A DNA stretch of 64,000 nt from Leptospira sp. WS39.C2 (GTDB taxonomy: Bacteria > Spirochaetota > Leptospiria > Leptospirales > Leptospiraceae): the NCBI RefSeq assembly GCF_040833965.1, contig NZ_CP162142.1:1265001-1329000 (forward strand), in the 5' to 3' direction. The translations under genes and the position numbers were made by a program. Below, in pieces: positions 17,891 to 26,291 of the stretch (positions within the stretch are counted from its first letter, which is position 1; every line of letters begins with the position of its first letter). A model generated the notes under the pieces. The model worked only from the letters and a program-made list of their open reading frames with translations. It did not search any database and was not told the DNA's origin.

Positions 17891-18464
17891 AACTTTTTAT
17901 CTTATCATGAAGATGGAAGAGATGAAATGGTAAATTCTCTTTTTTTCCTGTCAATTTTTCGAAATCTCGATTTGGTTTTAAAGTAGTTTCTATTGATTTG
18001 CTAGTTTTCTTGATTAACTTCAAACCAAAATATTTACCAATATTGATTGTTAAATTTTAATATAAAATATAGATTTTAGTGGAAATGATTCATTTCAATG
18101 TTTGTCTTTTCATATTTGAATTTCAATGATGGCTTTGAAAATCAATTATGCATTGTTATGTGGGTTTATATTGAATAAGCCCGTGTATATTAGCAGGGAT
18201 AGGGGAGATTTTAATGCGACATAATGTTGATGTGAATCCTCGATCCCCCTCCCGAGTTAGGGTGGAGGGGAGTGGCTCGTGGGCAAGTGGCAGTTCTCCC
18301 CCTACCACAATTCCCACCTTTTGCCGAGAAACTTACGAAATTCCTACATTTTATTTTCTACATTTTCATCTTTTGGCGACTTCAATGGCAACACAAGACA
18401 ATAGTTATCTATTTGGTATACTAATTTGCTTGCCATCGGTTTGAGGGCCTCAATAGTTAGCTAA
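17891..18464. other. 574-bp gap without a credible gene
   Basis: The gap is AT-rich except for one GC-rich structured block, listed separately at 18236-18308. A 76-codon open frame through that block has no ribosome site and no protein-like composition, and I do not accept it. Confidence 0.5.
18236..18308. repeat. GC-rich structured intergenic element
   Basis: An island of C- and G-runs in AT-rich surroundings. One foldback pairs CCCCTCC with GGAGGGG. An alternative, longer one pairs GTGG and GGGGAG (18262-18272) with CTCCCC and CCAC (18296-18308). The mutually exclusive stems and the sharp composition change resemble a dispersed intergenic repeat; only one copy is in this window, so the repeat nature is inference. 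Confidence 0.45.
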
Positions 18465-19169
18465 ATGGATAACTATAAATCTCCTGAGCTAATTCTTTAC
18501 CAACATCCACTTGCTTCCTTTTGCCATAAGGTACTCATCGCCTTATACGAAAATGGCATTAGATTTGAATCCCACTTCGTAGATTTAATGTTAGAAGATG
18601 TAAAAACTGAACTTTATGATTTTTGGCCGGTGGGAAAAATTCCACTACTTCGAGATCTTACTTTAGATAAAACAATTCCTGAAACTAGTATCATTATCGA
18701 ATATATAGACTTAATGTATCCTGGAAAAACAAAACTCATTCCAAATGATACAAATTTGGCATTATTAACTCGTCTTTGGGATCGTTTTTTTGATCTATAT
18801 GTCAGTGAACCAATGCAAAAAATAGTTCTAAACCAAATACTACCAGATGGCGATAAAGATCGGTTAGGTGTAGGGAAAGCTTACTCTAGACTCAGAATTT
18901 CTTATTCAATGATTGAAAAACAACTAGAATCTAAGAAATACTTAATTGGAGAAAACTTTACAATGGCAGATTGTTCAGCAATACCTGCTTTATTTTACTC
19001 AGATACGATTGTAAGTTTTCGAGATCATTTTCCAAAGCTTACTGCCTATTTTGAATTAGTATTGGGTAGAGATTCGGTTAAGCGAACATTATCTGAAGCA
19101 GAACCATATTTTTCAATGTATCCATTTTTTGAAAAAATTCCAAAAAGATTTTTAAAAGATAGAATCTAA
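18465..19169 (+). CDS. Glutathione S-transferase-family protein
   Basis: A 234-residue protein with the GST fold. The N-terminal thioredoxin-like domain starts LILYQHPLASFCHKVLIALY, with Ser and Cys where the active-site residue lies. It continues with the cis-Pro segment VGKIPLLRD and the glutathione-binding ETSIIIEYID. The C-terminal helical domain has the N-capping box GENFTMADCSAIPALFY. The gene precedes an ArsR/SRPBCC pair in the same direction with about 40 bp between, so co-regulation is possible. The substrate is unknown. Confidence 0.9.
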   Translation: MDNYKSPELILYQHPLASFCHKVLIALYENGIRFESHFVDLMLEDVKTELYDFWPVGKIPLLRDLTLDKTIPETSIIIEYIDLMYPGKTKLIPNDTNLALLTRLWDRFFDLYVSEPMQKIVLNQILPDGDKDRLGVGKAYSRLRISYSMIEKQLESKKYLIGENFTMADCSAIPALFYSDTIVSFRDHFPKLTAYFELVLGRDSVKRTLSEAEPYFSMYPFFEKIPKRFLKDRI

Positions 19170-19211
19170 TGATAATTTAATTATCTTAATTTGATATAAA
19201 AGGATTCTTAA

Positions 19212-19565
19212 ATGAATATCTATTATCCGAATTTGGAAAACGTATTTCATGCACTTTCAGATCGAAGCCGTTTACTTATGGTGGAACGTCTGAGTTTTGG
19301 ACCTGCTTCTGTCAAAGAATTAGCTAAACCATTGGATATGGTTCTTCCTTCTGCATTAAAACATTTAAAAGTATTAGAGGAAACAGGGATTGTATTTTCG
19401 AATAAAGTAGGAAGGGTTCGAACATATGAATTGAATTTAAGTCAATTAAACCAAATTGATATATGGATAGAAGAAAGGAAAAAATCTTGGAATCACAGTT
19501 TTGATCGATTAGAGTCATTTCTTTTAGAATCTGAAGATATAAATTTAAAAGGTGAATCTATATGA
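19212..19565 (+). CDS. ArsR-family regulator (SRPBCC-partner type)
   Basis: A 117-residue winged-helix regulator: VFHALSDRSRLLMVERLSFG, then SVKELAKPLDMVLPSALKHL and VLEETGIVFSNKVGRVRTYE. No metal-binding cysteine motif is seen in the DNA-recognition helix, so this is not an arsenic-type sensor. It overlaps the next gene by four bases. ArsR plus SRPBCC (AHSA1) pairs are a very common unit; the ArsR usually represses its own operon. Confidence 0.9.
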   Translation: MNIYYPNLENVFHALSDRSRLLMVERLSFGPASVKELAKPLDMVLPSALKHLKVLEETGIVFSNKVGRVRTYELNLSQLNQIDIWIEERKKSWNHSFDRLESFLLESEDINLKGESI

Positions 19566-20044
19566 ATGAAAGTCATGTAATTAATAAAATGTTTAGCATC
19601 GAAAGGATATTACCAGCCTCTAAGGAGAGAGTTTTTGGAGCTTGGTCCAATGCTGACTCAAAACGAAGGTGGTTTTCCTGCCATGATGATTGGAAAACAG
19701 AGGAGTTTAGTTTAGACTTTCAGATTGGAGGAAAGGAGACTAATCTCGTATTGACTCCTTTAGGTAGCCGTCATGTTTTTGATGCGACATTTTATGACAT
19801 TGTTCCAAATGAAAGAATTGTATATGTATATGGCATGTATATGAATGAACAACGTATATCAGTTTCCCTTGTGACTGTACTTTTTGATTCACTGATTGAA
19901 GGCAGAACAAGAATGGTTTTTACCGAACAAATTGTAATTTTAGATCAAAACTTTGGAGATGGCGTTTCTTTTAATGATCAAATCAGCGGTAGGGTAGAAG
20001 GAACTAATGCAGGATTTGACCGATTGGTCAAAGAGGTTTCTTAA
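19562..20044 (+). CDS. SRPBCC/AHSA1-family ligand-binding protein
   Basis: A 160-residue START-like protein. Family features are RILPASKERVFGAWSNADSK followed by RRWF, the central FSLDFQIGGKETN, and the C-terminal helix (GTNAGFDRLVKEVS). Such proteins bind hydrophobic ligands or act like Aha1-type activators. It is translationally coupled to the ArsR gene. An upstream GST in the same direction suggests a small detoxification unit. Confidence 0.88.
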   Translation: MNESHVINKMFSIERILPASKERVFGAWSNADSKRRWFSCHDDWKTEEFSLDFQIGGKETNLVLTPLGSRHVFDATFYDIVPNERIVYVYGMYMNEQRISVSLVTVLFDSLIEGRTRMVFTEQIVILDQNFGDGVSFNDQISGRVEGTNAGFDRLVKEVS

Positions 20045-20091
20045 ATATGTAAGACTGTTTGATATTGATAGTTTTGTACTGTAACAAAAAA

Positions 20092-21204
20092 TTAAATCGT
20101 TACATTCTTTTCGGAATACACTTGGTTTCGTCCATTTCGTTTTGCTTCGTATAAATATTCGTCTGCTAAATTGATGACCGATTCTGGGTTTGTATGTTGG
20201 TCTTTTAAGATAGAAATCCCAACACTAGTGGAACATCGAATTTGTATTCCCTTTACAGGTATGGTTAATGAATGAAAAGTAGTCCGAATTTTTTCTGCAA
20301 CGATTATGGCACCTTCGATTTCCGTATTTGGAAGTAAAACAAGAAACTCTTCGCCACCCCATCTTGATGGGAAGTCTTGTTTTCGTAATGAGGTTTTGAG
20401 AACTGAGGCAAATTCTACTAATACAAGATCACCAATTTCATGACCATAAGTATCGTTTATTGTTTTAAAAAGATCCAAGTCAAAAAGTAAAAATGCGATC
20501 GGATAAGGAGAATGACTTCTGTGTTGTCTCGCCATTTCGATTTCTAAGTTGGAAAAAAATGACCTTCTGTTTGAGATTCCTGTCAATGGATCTGTCATGG
20601 CTATCGCGAGTAACTTTTCATTCACATCAGTTAATGAATAAAATAATTTTGAAACAATCTGATTCACTAAAAAAGCACTTCCACCCAATAAAGTAGAAGA
20701 GATAAAAATACTGAGTAATGTTGGTTTAACAGGTGTCATCATAATATTGATTAAGGGCAAAATATCGTAATAAACAAAAAAACCCATGGTACTGAAAAGA
20801 ACTGTGGCAAGAAAGGCATTGTATATACCATAGTTTCTATCAATTGACATACTACTTAATGCTATGGAACCTAAATATCCTAAGATAAAAAATGAGGTAA
20901 TATTTCCCGTTCCATAAGCTAATACTGTTAACCAAATTAAATCAAATGTCGCTGGAACATAGCCACTCCACCACAAATTCTTTTCGATTAAGATATCAAA
21001 TTGTATAAGTAGAAACCATACGATGGAGAACGTTAGGTGGACTGAGCCAATAACAACAATCCATGGTAATTGGAAATTATAGAAAACCAAAACCATCAAT
21101 AATGTATAAGTGCACCGGGCGAGATTTGCAGTTTGGAATTTTTCTGATTTGGTGTCTGACTTTAGTCCAGAAGAAGGATTCCGAGTTTCTATACTTAATT
21201 TCAT
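20092..21204 (-). CDS. Diguanylate cyclase (GGDEF) with six-helix membrane sensor
   Basis: It makes cyclic-di-GMP from two GTP. The catalytic domain covers about residues 205-365: DPLTGISNRRSFFSNLEIEM, LFDLDLFKTINDTYGHEIGD and the active-site loop RWGGEEFLVLLPNT (GGEEF intact). The inhibitory-site RxxD upstream of the loop is KQDF, so product inhibition may be lost. The N-terminal 190 residues form about six membrane helices, including TFDLIWLTVLAYGTGN and a following segment like those in the cyclase and the chemotaxis receptors of this window. The protein is anchored in the inner membrane, with its catalytic part in the cytoplasm. Confidence 0.93.
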   Translation of the reverse strand: MKLSIETRNPSSGLKSDTKSEKFQTANLARCTYTLLMVLVFYNFQLPWIVVIGSVHLTFSIVWFLLIQFDILIEKNLWWSGYVPATFDLIWLTVLAYGTGNITSFFILGYLGSIALSSMSIDRNYGIYNAFLATVLFSTMGFFVYYDILPLINIMMTPVKPTLLSIFISSTLLGGSAFLVNQIVSKLFYSLTDVNEKLLAIAMTDPLTGISNRRSFFSNLEIEMARQHRSHSPYPIAFLLFDLDLFKTINDTYGHEIGDLVLVEFASVLKTSLRKQDFPSRWGGEEFLVLLPNTEIEGAIIVAEKIRTTFHSLTIPVKGIQIRCSTSVGISILKDQHTNPESVINLADEYLYEAKRNGRNQVYSEKNVTI

Positions 21205-21518
21205 GAAGTTCCGTTTCGTTTGATCAAAATAGTTTAATTGTGGGACATGTACTTAAGATTGGATGTTATTCGAAATTAAAAACAAGAAGGATGGATGGTT
21301 CAACATAATTCCCCAAAAGAATTTTTCTTTTTTGTGAAAGTCAATGAAATAAAGGAATTAGGTAACATTTTGAATCCAAAGTAAAGATACCAACTATTTC
21401 CGTTGGTATATAGTTTGGACGAAAATTTTGGAAATTTATTTATGAGGTAGTTTCTTTTTTTTAATCAATTTGGAAAAACATTTTAACTGCAATATTCGAA
21501 TTTTCTATCTCTTCCATT
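21205..21518. other. 314-bp intergenic gap
   Basis: AT-rich spacer between two minus-strand genes. I see no gene, RNA or clear terminator in it. Confidence 0.5.
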
Positions 21519-22361
21519 TCAAGAGGAATGGATAGTTTCTTTCTTTATGACAAAAAGGAGAAGGGGAATCACAAAAAAAGCATTAAATCCACCATGTATA
21601 TAAATCATAACAAAGTGAATTTCTGAAAACATAACTGTTGGTTGGAAAAATTCTTTGAATACAGCTAGGCTCAAGGTTAAACAAAGGGACACAAAACTAA
21701 TTACCAAATAAAATTGATGGATACGTCGTTTTGGATTCAATTTTTTTGCAATTATGAATAATACAAAAGGTAGCAGGAAATAATAGCCTATCACACCTAT
21801 TTTTTTTAAGTATGAAAATTGGTAGATTCCTAATGCAATCAATAGGAAAAAAACAATTATAGAGCATATCATTACGATGAAAAAAATATTATATCTATTT
21901 TTCATTGTCAAAAAAATAATCCCAGATAATAAAAGCCAACCGATGAAACATCCATGGATTGCCGCATAAAAACTCCAAGTAGAATCGTAACCTAAGAGTC
22001 TAAAATCATTTATACCTGATACGAACCAAATTGCAGATACTAAGCTGAAAATAAATGGGAAAGTGCCTAACCAAACTTTGTCCTTGAAAAGTTTACATTG
22101 GTTGAGGTATAAATAGTGGTAAAATCCATACCCACAAAAGATTATCCATACAAATGAGAATTTTGGAATCTTCAATATGATAGATACCAATACAAAAAAA
22201 ATACAAGCTAAGTGGACACACTTGTAAGATTTTGAGTTGTTTAAAAAAAAATGATTGGTAAAGTATGGAGCAATCAAATAACCAAATAGTATGATTATGA
22301 GTAAAAAAGAATATTTATCCAAACGAAATGAACTCCATGAATTCGATACAAAACCAAACAC
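21519..22361 (-). CDS. YndJ-like polytopic membrane protein
   Basis: A 280-residue protein with about eight membrane helices. The segments FYAAIHGCFIGWLLLSGIIF and VMIYIHGGFNAFFVIPLLLF, each with a His-Gly in a helix, resemble the YndJ family of Bacillus and others. The function of that family is unknown. The open frame begins with GTG at 22361 and overlaps the divergent gene at 22328 by 34 bp; a TTG at 22322 would remove the overlap. Neither has a clear ribosome site. Inner-membrane location is predicted. Confidence 0.6.
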   Translation of the reverse strand: MFGFVSNSWSSFRLDKYSFLLIIILFGYLIAPYFTNHFFLNNSKSYKCVHLACIFFVLVSIILKIPKFSFVWIIFCGYGFYHYLYLNQCKLFKDKVWLGTFPFIFSLVSAIWFVSGINDFRLLGYDSTWSFYAAIHGCFIGWLLLSGIIFLTMKNRYNIFFIVMICSIIVFFLLIALGIYQFSYLKKIGVIGYYFLLPFVLFIIAKKLNPKRRIHQFYLVISFVSLCLTLSLAVFKEFFQPTVMFSEIHFVMIYIHGGFNAFFVIPLLLFVIKKETIHSS

Positions 22362-23047
22362 AAGAAATATTTAGTTTTCACTACTTAAATATTCCGTTTT
22401 ATAAAATTCCATACTATTTATTTTTCAAAAGATCATTTAAAAAACTAAAAGGATTAAATCATTGTGAATTTTTGATTCCGATGCAATTAGGAGAACCTTT
22501 GTTTGGATTACGTCGGTACCGATTGACTGAAATAGCATTCCTTGCTTTTTGGGAAACGGAGGAAAATTTAAATCAATTTTTATCTTCCTCAATTTCAAAA
22601 AGTTTCCAAACAGGATGGTATGTTCGTTTGCGTTTGTATCGTAAGTGGGGTGAAATTTCTGAAATTGTTTCCGCTACACTTTATAATAGAAACTCAAAAA
22701 ATGAGAATACAACCGTTGCCATTACGTTAGCACGATTGAAACTCACCCAACTTTTTCGATTTACAAAATGGGGAAAACCAGTAGAAACCCAGGTAAGAAA
22801 CCATCCAGGAAAACAAATTGCATTTGCTGCGTTTCGACCTCCTCGTCATTTTTTAACATTCAGTATCTGGGATTCCGAAGCAAATATGATCCAAATGGTT
22901 ACAGGAAAAGATCCTAACCAAGATGGTCTTCAGCATAAAGAGGCGATGTTGGAACGTAACCGAAAAGATTTCCACTTTGAGTTCACAACCCTACGTTTTG
23001 AACTATTAGGAAAACATGGTTTGGAAAATATAAATAAAAGCATTTGA
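22328..23047 (+). CDS. Spheroidene monooxygenase (CrtA)-like protein
   Basis: A 239-residue soluble protein with two related halves of a dimeric alpha/beta-barrel shape. The features that recall CrtA-like proteins are IAFLAFWETEENLNQFLSSS, VAITLARLKLTQLFRFTKWG, FAAFRPPRHFLTFSIWDSEA and the C-terminal HKEAMLERNRKDFHFEF followed by LRFEL. CrtA itself is a haem-dependent carotenoid ketolase; whether this homologue acts on carotenoids is not known. Its 5' end overlaps that of the divergent YndJ-like gene, so one of the two starts is wrong or the pair is expressed exclusively. Confidence 0.6.
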   Translation: MNSMNSIQNQTQEIFSFHYLNIPFYKIPYYLFFKRSFKKLKGLNHCEFLIPMQLGEPLFGLRRYRLTEIAFLAFWETEENLNQFLSSSISKSFQTGWYVRLRLYRKWGEISEIVSATLYNRNSKNENTTVAITLARLKLTQLFRFTKWGKPVETQVRNHPGKQIAFAAFRPPRHFLTFSIWDSEANMIQMVTGKDPNQDGLQHKEAMLERNRKDFHFEFTTLRFELLGKHGLENINKSI

Positions 23048-23120
23048 TGTTTTTTATGAAATTCAATTAGAGATATGGTTACTTTCAAAAAAACTAATTT
23101 GATTGTTTCATAAGTAGTTA

Positions 23121-23172
23121 ATCCAATAAAAGTTTCATTTTAGAAAATGTAAAAAATTAGCTTTTATTGGAT
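23121..23172. terminator. Nested inverted repeat between convergent genes
   Basis: Perfect 12-bp arms ATCCAATAAAAG (23121-23132) and CTTTTATTGGAT (23161-23172). Inside them lies a second foldback, CATTTT-AG-AAAATG. It is placed between two convergent genes and probably serves as a bidirectional terminator. Confidence 0.55.
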
Positions 23173-23188
23173 GATTCGGACCTATTTC

Positions 23189-23728
23189 TTATTTCTTTTG
23201 ATATTCAAGTAACATTACACCTGATTCATATTGTTTGGAATGAACCAATTGTAATTTACTTTCTACGTCAAAACCTTCGAATAACGAAATTCCTTTTGTT
23301 ATCAGTATCGGATTTACTTTTAAAATTAGCCTATCAATCCAATTCCGATCCCAGAGGTAACCTGCTAGTTTTCCTCCACCACATAGATAAATATGTTTTG
23401 GATCATTTTTAAATCGTAACGTATTGATACAAGATTCAATGTCTTTTGTTTTAATAATAGATATTGATTCACCATAGGCATTTGTATCCAATGAATTACT
23501 AATTAAATAATGATCCATCCAAGGATAAGCTTTTTGTCCAGGTGGTAGACCAAATTGGAATCCACATTCATAAGTATTTTTTCCTAATAGGACATCCGAA
23601 TACTTTTCTAAATCTTTAAGGTAAGCTTCGGCATGATCTCCTTTATCTAAAAACAAATCTGTATTGGAAACATGGCTTTCTATAAAACCATTGATCGATA
23701 TGGCAACGTAATAGTGTATCTCTCTCAT
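23189..23728 (-). CDS. Dihydrofolate reductase/RibD-like NADPH reductase
   Basis: A 179-residue member of the RibD C-terminal/DHFR superfamily: YYVAISINGFIESHVSNTDL, then SDVLLGKNTYECG and the nucleotide-binding KHIYLCGGGKLAGYLWDRNW, ending in LILKVNPILITKGISLFEGF. These stand-alone proteins are common in many bacteria and are mostly of unknown substrate. It is cytoplasmic and appears as a single-gene unit. Confidence 0.85.
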   Translation of the reverse strand: MREIHYYVAISINGFIESHVSNTDLFLDKGDHAEAYLKDLEKYSDVLLGKNTYECGFQFGLPPGQKAYPWMDHYLISNSLDTNAYGESISIIKTKDIESCINTLRFKNDPKHIYLCGGGKLAGYLWDRNWIDRLILKVNPILITKGISLFEGFDVESKLQLVHSKQYESGVMLLEYQKK

Positions 23729-24005
23729 AAATCACCTGATGAGTATTTGTGAATTTTGCCCAAAGGGTTTTTGTAATTTTGGTTGGAAAAAAAGATTAGG
23801 TGTTTGAGAATACCATTGTCAATCTACAGAAAGAAATTTCTTTCTATCTGCCTCATCGTTCTCTCTAATATTATAAAATTCCATCAAAATTGTAAATCAA
23901 TAATTGTATTTATCGAATGGAAATGAACTAAATCGTATTGAAGATTTGGAATCTAAGACAAAAAATTCCATTAGTTGGAATTCTATTCGTATGAAATTAT
24001 GCTAT

Positions 24006-24374
24006 TTAGTTTGATTTAACAGGCGGACAACAAATCATCACGAGTTCTTCTAAGTGCTGTAAAATAGATTTGAATTTCTGTATTGCGTTCCTTGGATCCA
24101 ATTGGTAGTAAACATGTTTTCCTTGTTTTTCACGGATTAAGATTCCTACTTCTTGCAGTATCCCTAAATGCCTTGAAATAACGGAACGATCCAACTTCAT
24201 TCCTTCCGAAAGTTCTGTTATATCTGCCTTTCCAAGGCGGATGACTTGTTTTAAGACTTCAACTCGGCTTGGTTCTGCCAAAGCATTCAAAAATTTTGAA
24301 TCTAAGACTAAGTCTAAAGCTTCTATGGCAGTTTCCTTTTTTTTTTCAGCTTGGGACTTCAATTTAATGGCCAT
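24006..24374 (-). CDS. ArsR-family regulator, divergent to the hydroxylase/rubredoxin unit
   Basis: A 122-residue winged-helix protein. The DNA-binding core is FLNALAEPSRVEVLKQVIRL, then DITELSEGMKLDRSVISRHL and LGILQEVGILIREKQGKHVY followed by YQL. It lacks the ELCVCDL arsenic motif, but the tail ends LVMICCPPVKSN, with a Cys pair that might sense thiol oxidation or metal. It is transcribed away from the gene at 24495. Two nearly identical dyad sites lie in its 5' region and before the hydroxylase gene, which makes it the probable repressor of both. Confidence 0.9.
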   Translation of the reverse strand: MAIKLKSQAEKKKETAIEALDLVLDSKFLNALAEPSRVEVLKQVIRLGKADITELSEGMKLDRSVISRHLGILQEVGILIREKQGKHVYYQLDPRNAIQKFKSILQHLEELVMICCPPVKSN

Positions 24375-24450
24375 CTCCCCAAGGATTTTTGGGAATTAGG
24401 TTCAGGTCTAGTTTTTTTTAAAGTATATTGACGAGATTAAAAGGATGTTT

Positions 24451-24479
24451 TATATGTGTATTAATGTGCACATAAGCAC
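24451..24479. promoter_or_regulatory. Candidate ArsR operator 1
   Basis: Dyad TATGTG-N10-CACATA within ATATGTGTATTAATGTGCAC. It lies between the divergent ArsR gene and the gene at 24495. It aligns over about 28 bases with the site at 25105-25136, including the trailing GCAC. The shared sequence in two promoters next to a regulator is good evidence of a common operator. Confidence 0.65.
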
Positions 24480-24494
24480 TAAAAGGGGTTGGGT

Positions 24495-25037
24495 ATGGAT
24501 TTAATGGATTTGAGTTTGGTCTTTCTTGTTTTGTTTTCTGGTTTGGCTTTTTTTGACGGAATCGTTTTGCATCTTTGGAAGTATAAACTTTTCCAATATA
24601 CTGATACATTTTATGAGCACAAATTACATACGATAAGGTCAGTAATCTTTCCGATTATACTCATTGGATTGTTTCTATTTGAGACCAAAGGTTGGTTGTT
24701 TGTTTTAGTTTTGGCGATTACGTTATTTGACTTAATAATTCAGTTATTTGACATGAGGGAAGAAAAGGGAGCAAGGATTAGATTCGGGGGTTTGAGTACA
24801 ACAGAGTATATTTTACATGTGACATTGACTTCTTTACATACGTCGATGTTACTTTTATATTTAATTGCAAAACCAAACGGTTCTTTTGCATTTAATACTT
24901 CGGAAATTACTTTGGCAAACGGAATTCAGTTTCTCGTAATTATGAATCTTTTGCCCGGGGCGATTTTGGTTGCATTGCTTCATTTAGCATTATGCCATCC
25001 CTATTTTAGAAAAGTTGAACTTGTTTCGACCAAATAA
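24495..25037 (+). CDS. Conserved-His membrane protein, first gene of hydroxylase/rubredoxin unit
   Basis: I do not recognise a named family. The 180-residue protein has about five membrane helices. The start at 24495 has AGGGG upstream; a TTG at 24489 is less likely. Histidines lie at regular places near helix ends: GIVLHLWKYKLFQ, YEHKLHTIRS, EYILHVTLTSLHTSM and LLHLALCH. Such a pattern would suit metal or haem binding in the membrane, which is inference. It is followed by a second copy of the operator and a membrane di-iron hydroxylase. Confidence 0.7.
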   Translation: MDLMDLSLVFLVLFSGLAFFDGIVLHLWKYKLFQYTDTFYEHKLHTIRSVIFPIILIGLFLFETKGWLFVLVLAITLFDLIIQLFDMREEKGARIRFGGLSTTEYILHVTLTSLHTSMLLLYLIAKPNGSFAFNTSEITLANGIQFLVIMNLLPGAILVALLHLALCHPYFRKVELVSTK

Positions 25038-25104
25038 AATTCAAGAAAGTATCAAGAAAAAATAAAAAATTAGTTTGATTCAATTTATCATTGGTATGAA
25101 TGTT

Positions 25105-25136
25105 TGCATATATGTGCATAAATGTACATATATGCA
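25105..25136. promoter_or_regulatory. Candidate ArsR operator 2
   Basis: Perfect 11-bp inverted repeat TGCATATATGT-N10-ACATATATGCA, 25 bp upstream of the hydroxylase ATG. The inner part, ATATGTGCATAAATGTACAT, matches operator 1. The position suggests an internal promoter under the same repressor. Confidence 0.7.
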
Positions 25137-25161
25137 CTATGTTGGAAGGTAGGAGAGGTAG

Positions 25162-25992
25162 ATGCTACATTTAGATACAATAACTGTAACGGCTGTGTTT
25201 ATTGGTTTGGGTTTGGTGGAGATTGTTCTCGGAAATTTTAGGAAATGGAATCGTAAAGATGTCACTATCGATTTGATCAGTGTAACACAATTAGCCATAT
25301 TGATCAAACCTGGCATTATCATTTGCGGAGGATTGATAACTACAATTTTCCTACCAAGTTTGGCAAATTCATTGTCTTCATTGCCTATTTGGTGTGGGGT
25401 ATTAATAGTTCTAATCCCTGGGGATTTTATGCACTATTGGTATCATAGGAAAGGTCACGAGTGGGATTGGTTATGGCGCATGCATCGGACACACCATACA
25501 TCTACTACTATGTCAGTAACAATGTCTTTTAGAGAAAATTGGCAATGGTATTTGTTTATGCCAGATCTTTGGTATGGTGCTTTTATGGTTGTTTTGGGTT
25601 TAGGTGATGCTGTTGTAATTAGTACTTTAATCACTGGAGTGGGGAATGTTTTGAATCATACCTCAATATCATGGGATAAATATATTTATAGAATTCCAAT
25701 GATTCGATATTTCTTAGAACGTTTGATTCAATTACCGTCAACTCATAGGGCCCATCATTCAGTATATGATCCCCAAGGAAAAATTCCTATGGAGAACTAT
25801 GGGCAATTGTTTTTTATTTGGGATACAATATTTGGAACTGCAAGATTTCCTAGAGGGAATGATCCCAAATCATACGGAATTCCAAATAATCCAAATGATC
25901 CATGGACAAGTCAACTTTGGTGGCCAATTTTCAAATCGAATCAACCCGATAGTGTTTATTCCAAAAGAAGTTATTTTGGCGAAGGCCAATAA
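25162..25992 (+). CDS. Fatty acid hydroxylase/sterol desaturase-family membrane di-iron enzyme
   Basis: A 276-residue membrane enzyme with the histidine clusters that hold two iron atoms: HYWYHRKGHEWDW, then MHRTHHTST, NHTSISW and STHRAHHSVYD (HxxxH, HxxHH, HxxHH). Members insert oxygen or a double bond into lipids such as sterols, fatty acids or carotenoids. Four or so membrane helices surround the clusters. ATG 25162 has GGAGAGG upstream. A rubredoxin gene follows at once, which suggests that electrons come through it. The substrate cannot be told from the sequence. Confidence 0.9.
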   Translation: MLHLDTITVTAVFIGLGLVEIVLGNFRKWNRKDVTIDLISVTQLAILIKPGIIICGGLITTIFLPSLANSLSSLPIWCGVLIVLIPGDFMHYWYHRKGHEWDWLWRMHRTHHTSTTMSVTMSFRENWQWYLFMPDLWYGAFMVVLGLGDAVVISTLITGVGNVLNHTSISWDKYIYRIPMIRYFLERLIQLPSTHRAHHSVYDPQGKIPMENYGQLFFIWDTIFGTARFPRGNDPKSYGIPNNPNDPWTSQLWWPIFKSNQPDSVYSKRSYFGEGQ

Positions 25993-26020
25993 ATTCAAAA
26001 TTTGAATGTGTTACGAGAAT

Positions 26021-26212
26021 ATGGAAACGAAAGAATTTAAAATTTGGAAATGTAGTGTATGCGGTTGGATTTACGATGAAAAGGTTGGTGATCCGTCTGA
26101 AGGATTTTCTCCTGGTACCTTATGGGAACAAATCCCCGATGAATGGGAATGTCCAGAATGTGGTGTTGGCAAAGCTGATTTCAATATGATAGATGTAACA
26201 TCATCGAATTAA
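26021..26212 (+). CDS. Rubredoxin
   Basis: A small iron-only electron carrier. Both cysteine pairs are present, WKCSVCGWIYDEKVGDPSEG and EWECPECGVGKADF, with the typical spacing and aromatic residues. The length of about 63 residues is standard. I chose ATG 26021 (METKEF); an ATG at 26006 in the same frame gives five extra residues. It lies 28 bp after the hydroxylase stop, so it is probably its electron donor, as rubredoxins are for AlkB-type membrane hydroxylases. Confidence 0.95.
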   Translation: METKEFKIWKCSVCGWIYDEKVGDPSEGFSPGTLWEQIPDEWECPECGVGKADFNMIDVTSSN

Positions 26213-26291
26213 GCTGCCGTTAGACTAAAATTTTGTTACTTGCATTGGGCAGCGACAATTTGCAGTGCAAGTAACAAAAGCCTGAGATTCT

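Noticed and set aside
18214..18444. 76-codon open frame on the plus strand
   Set aside because: It crosses the GC-rich structured block, with low-complexity composition and no ribosome site.
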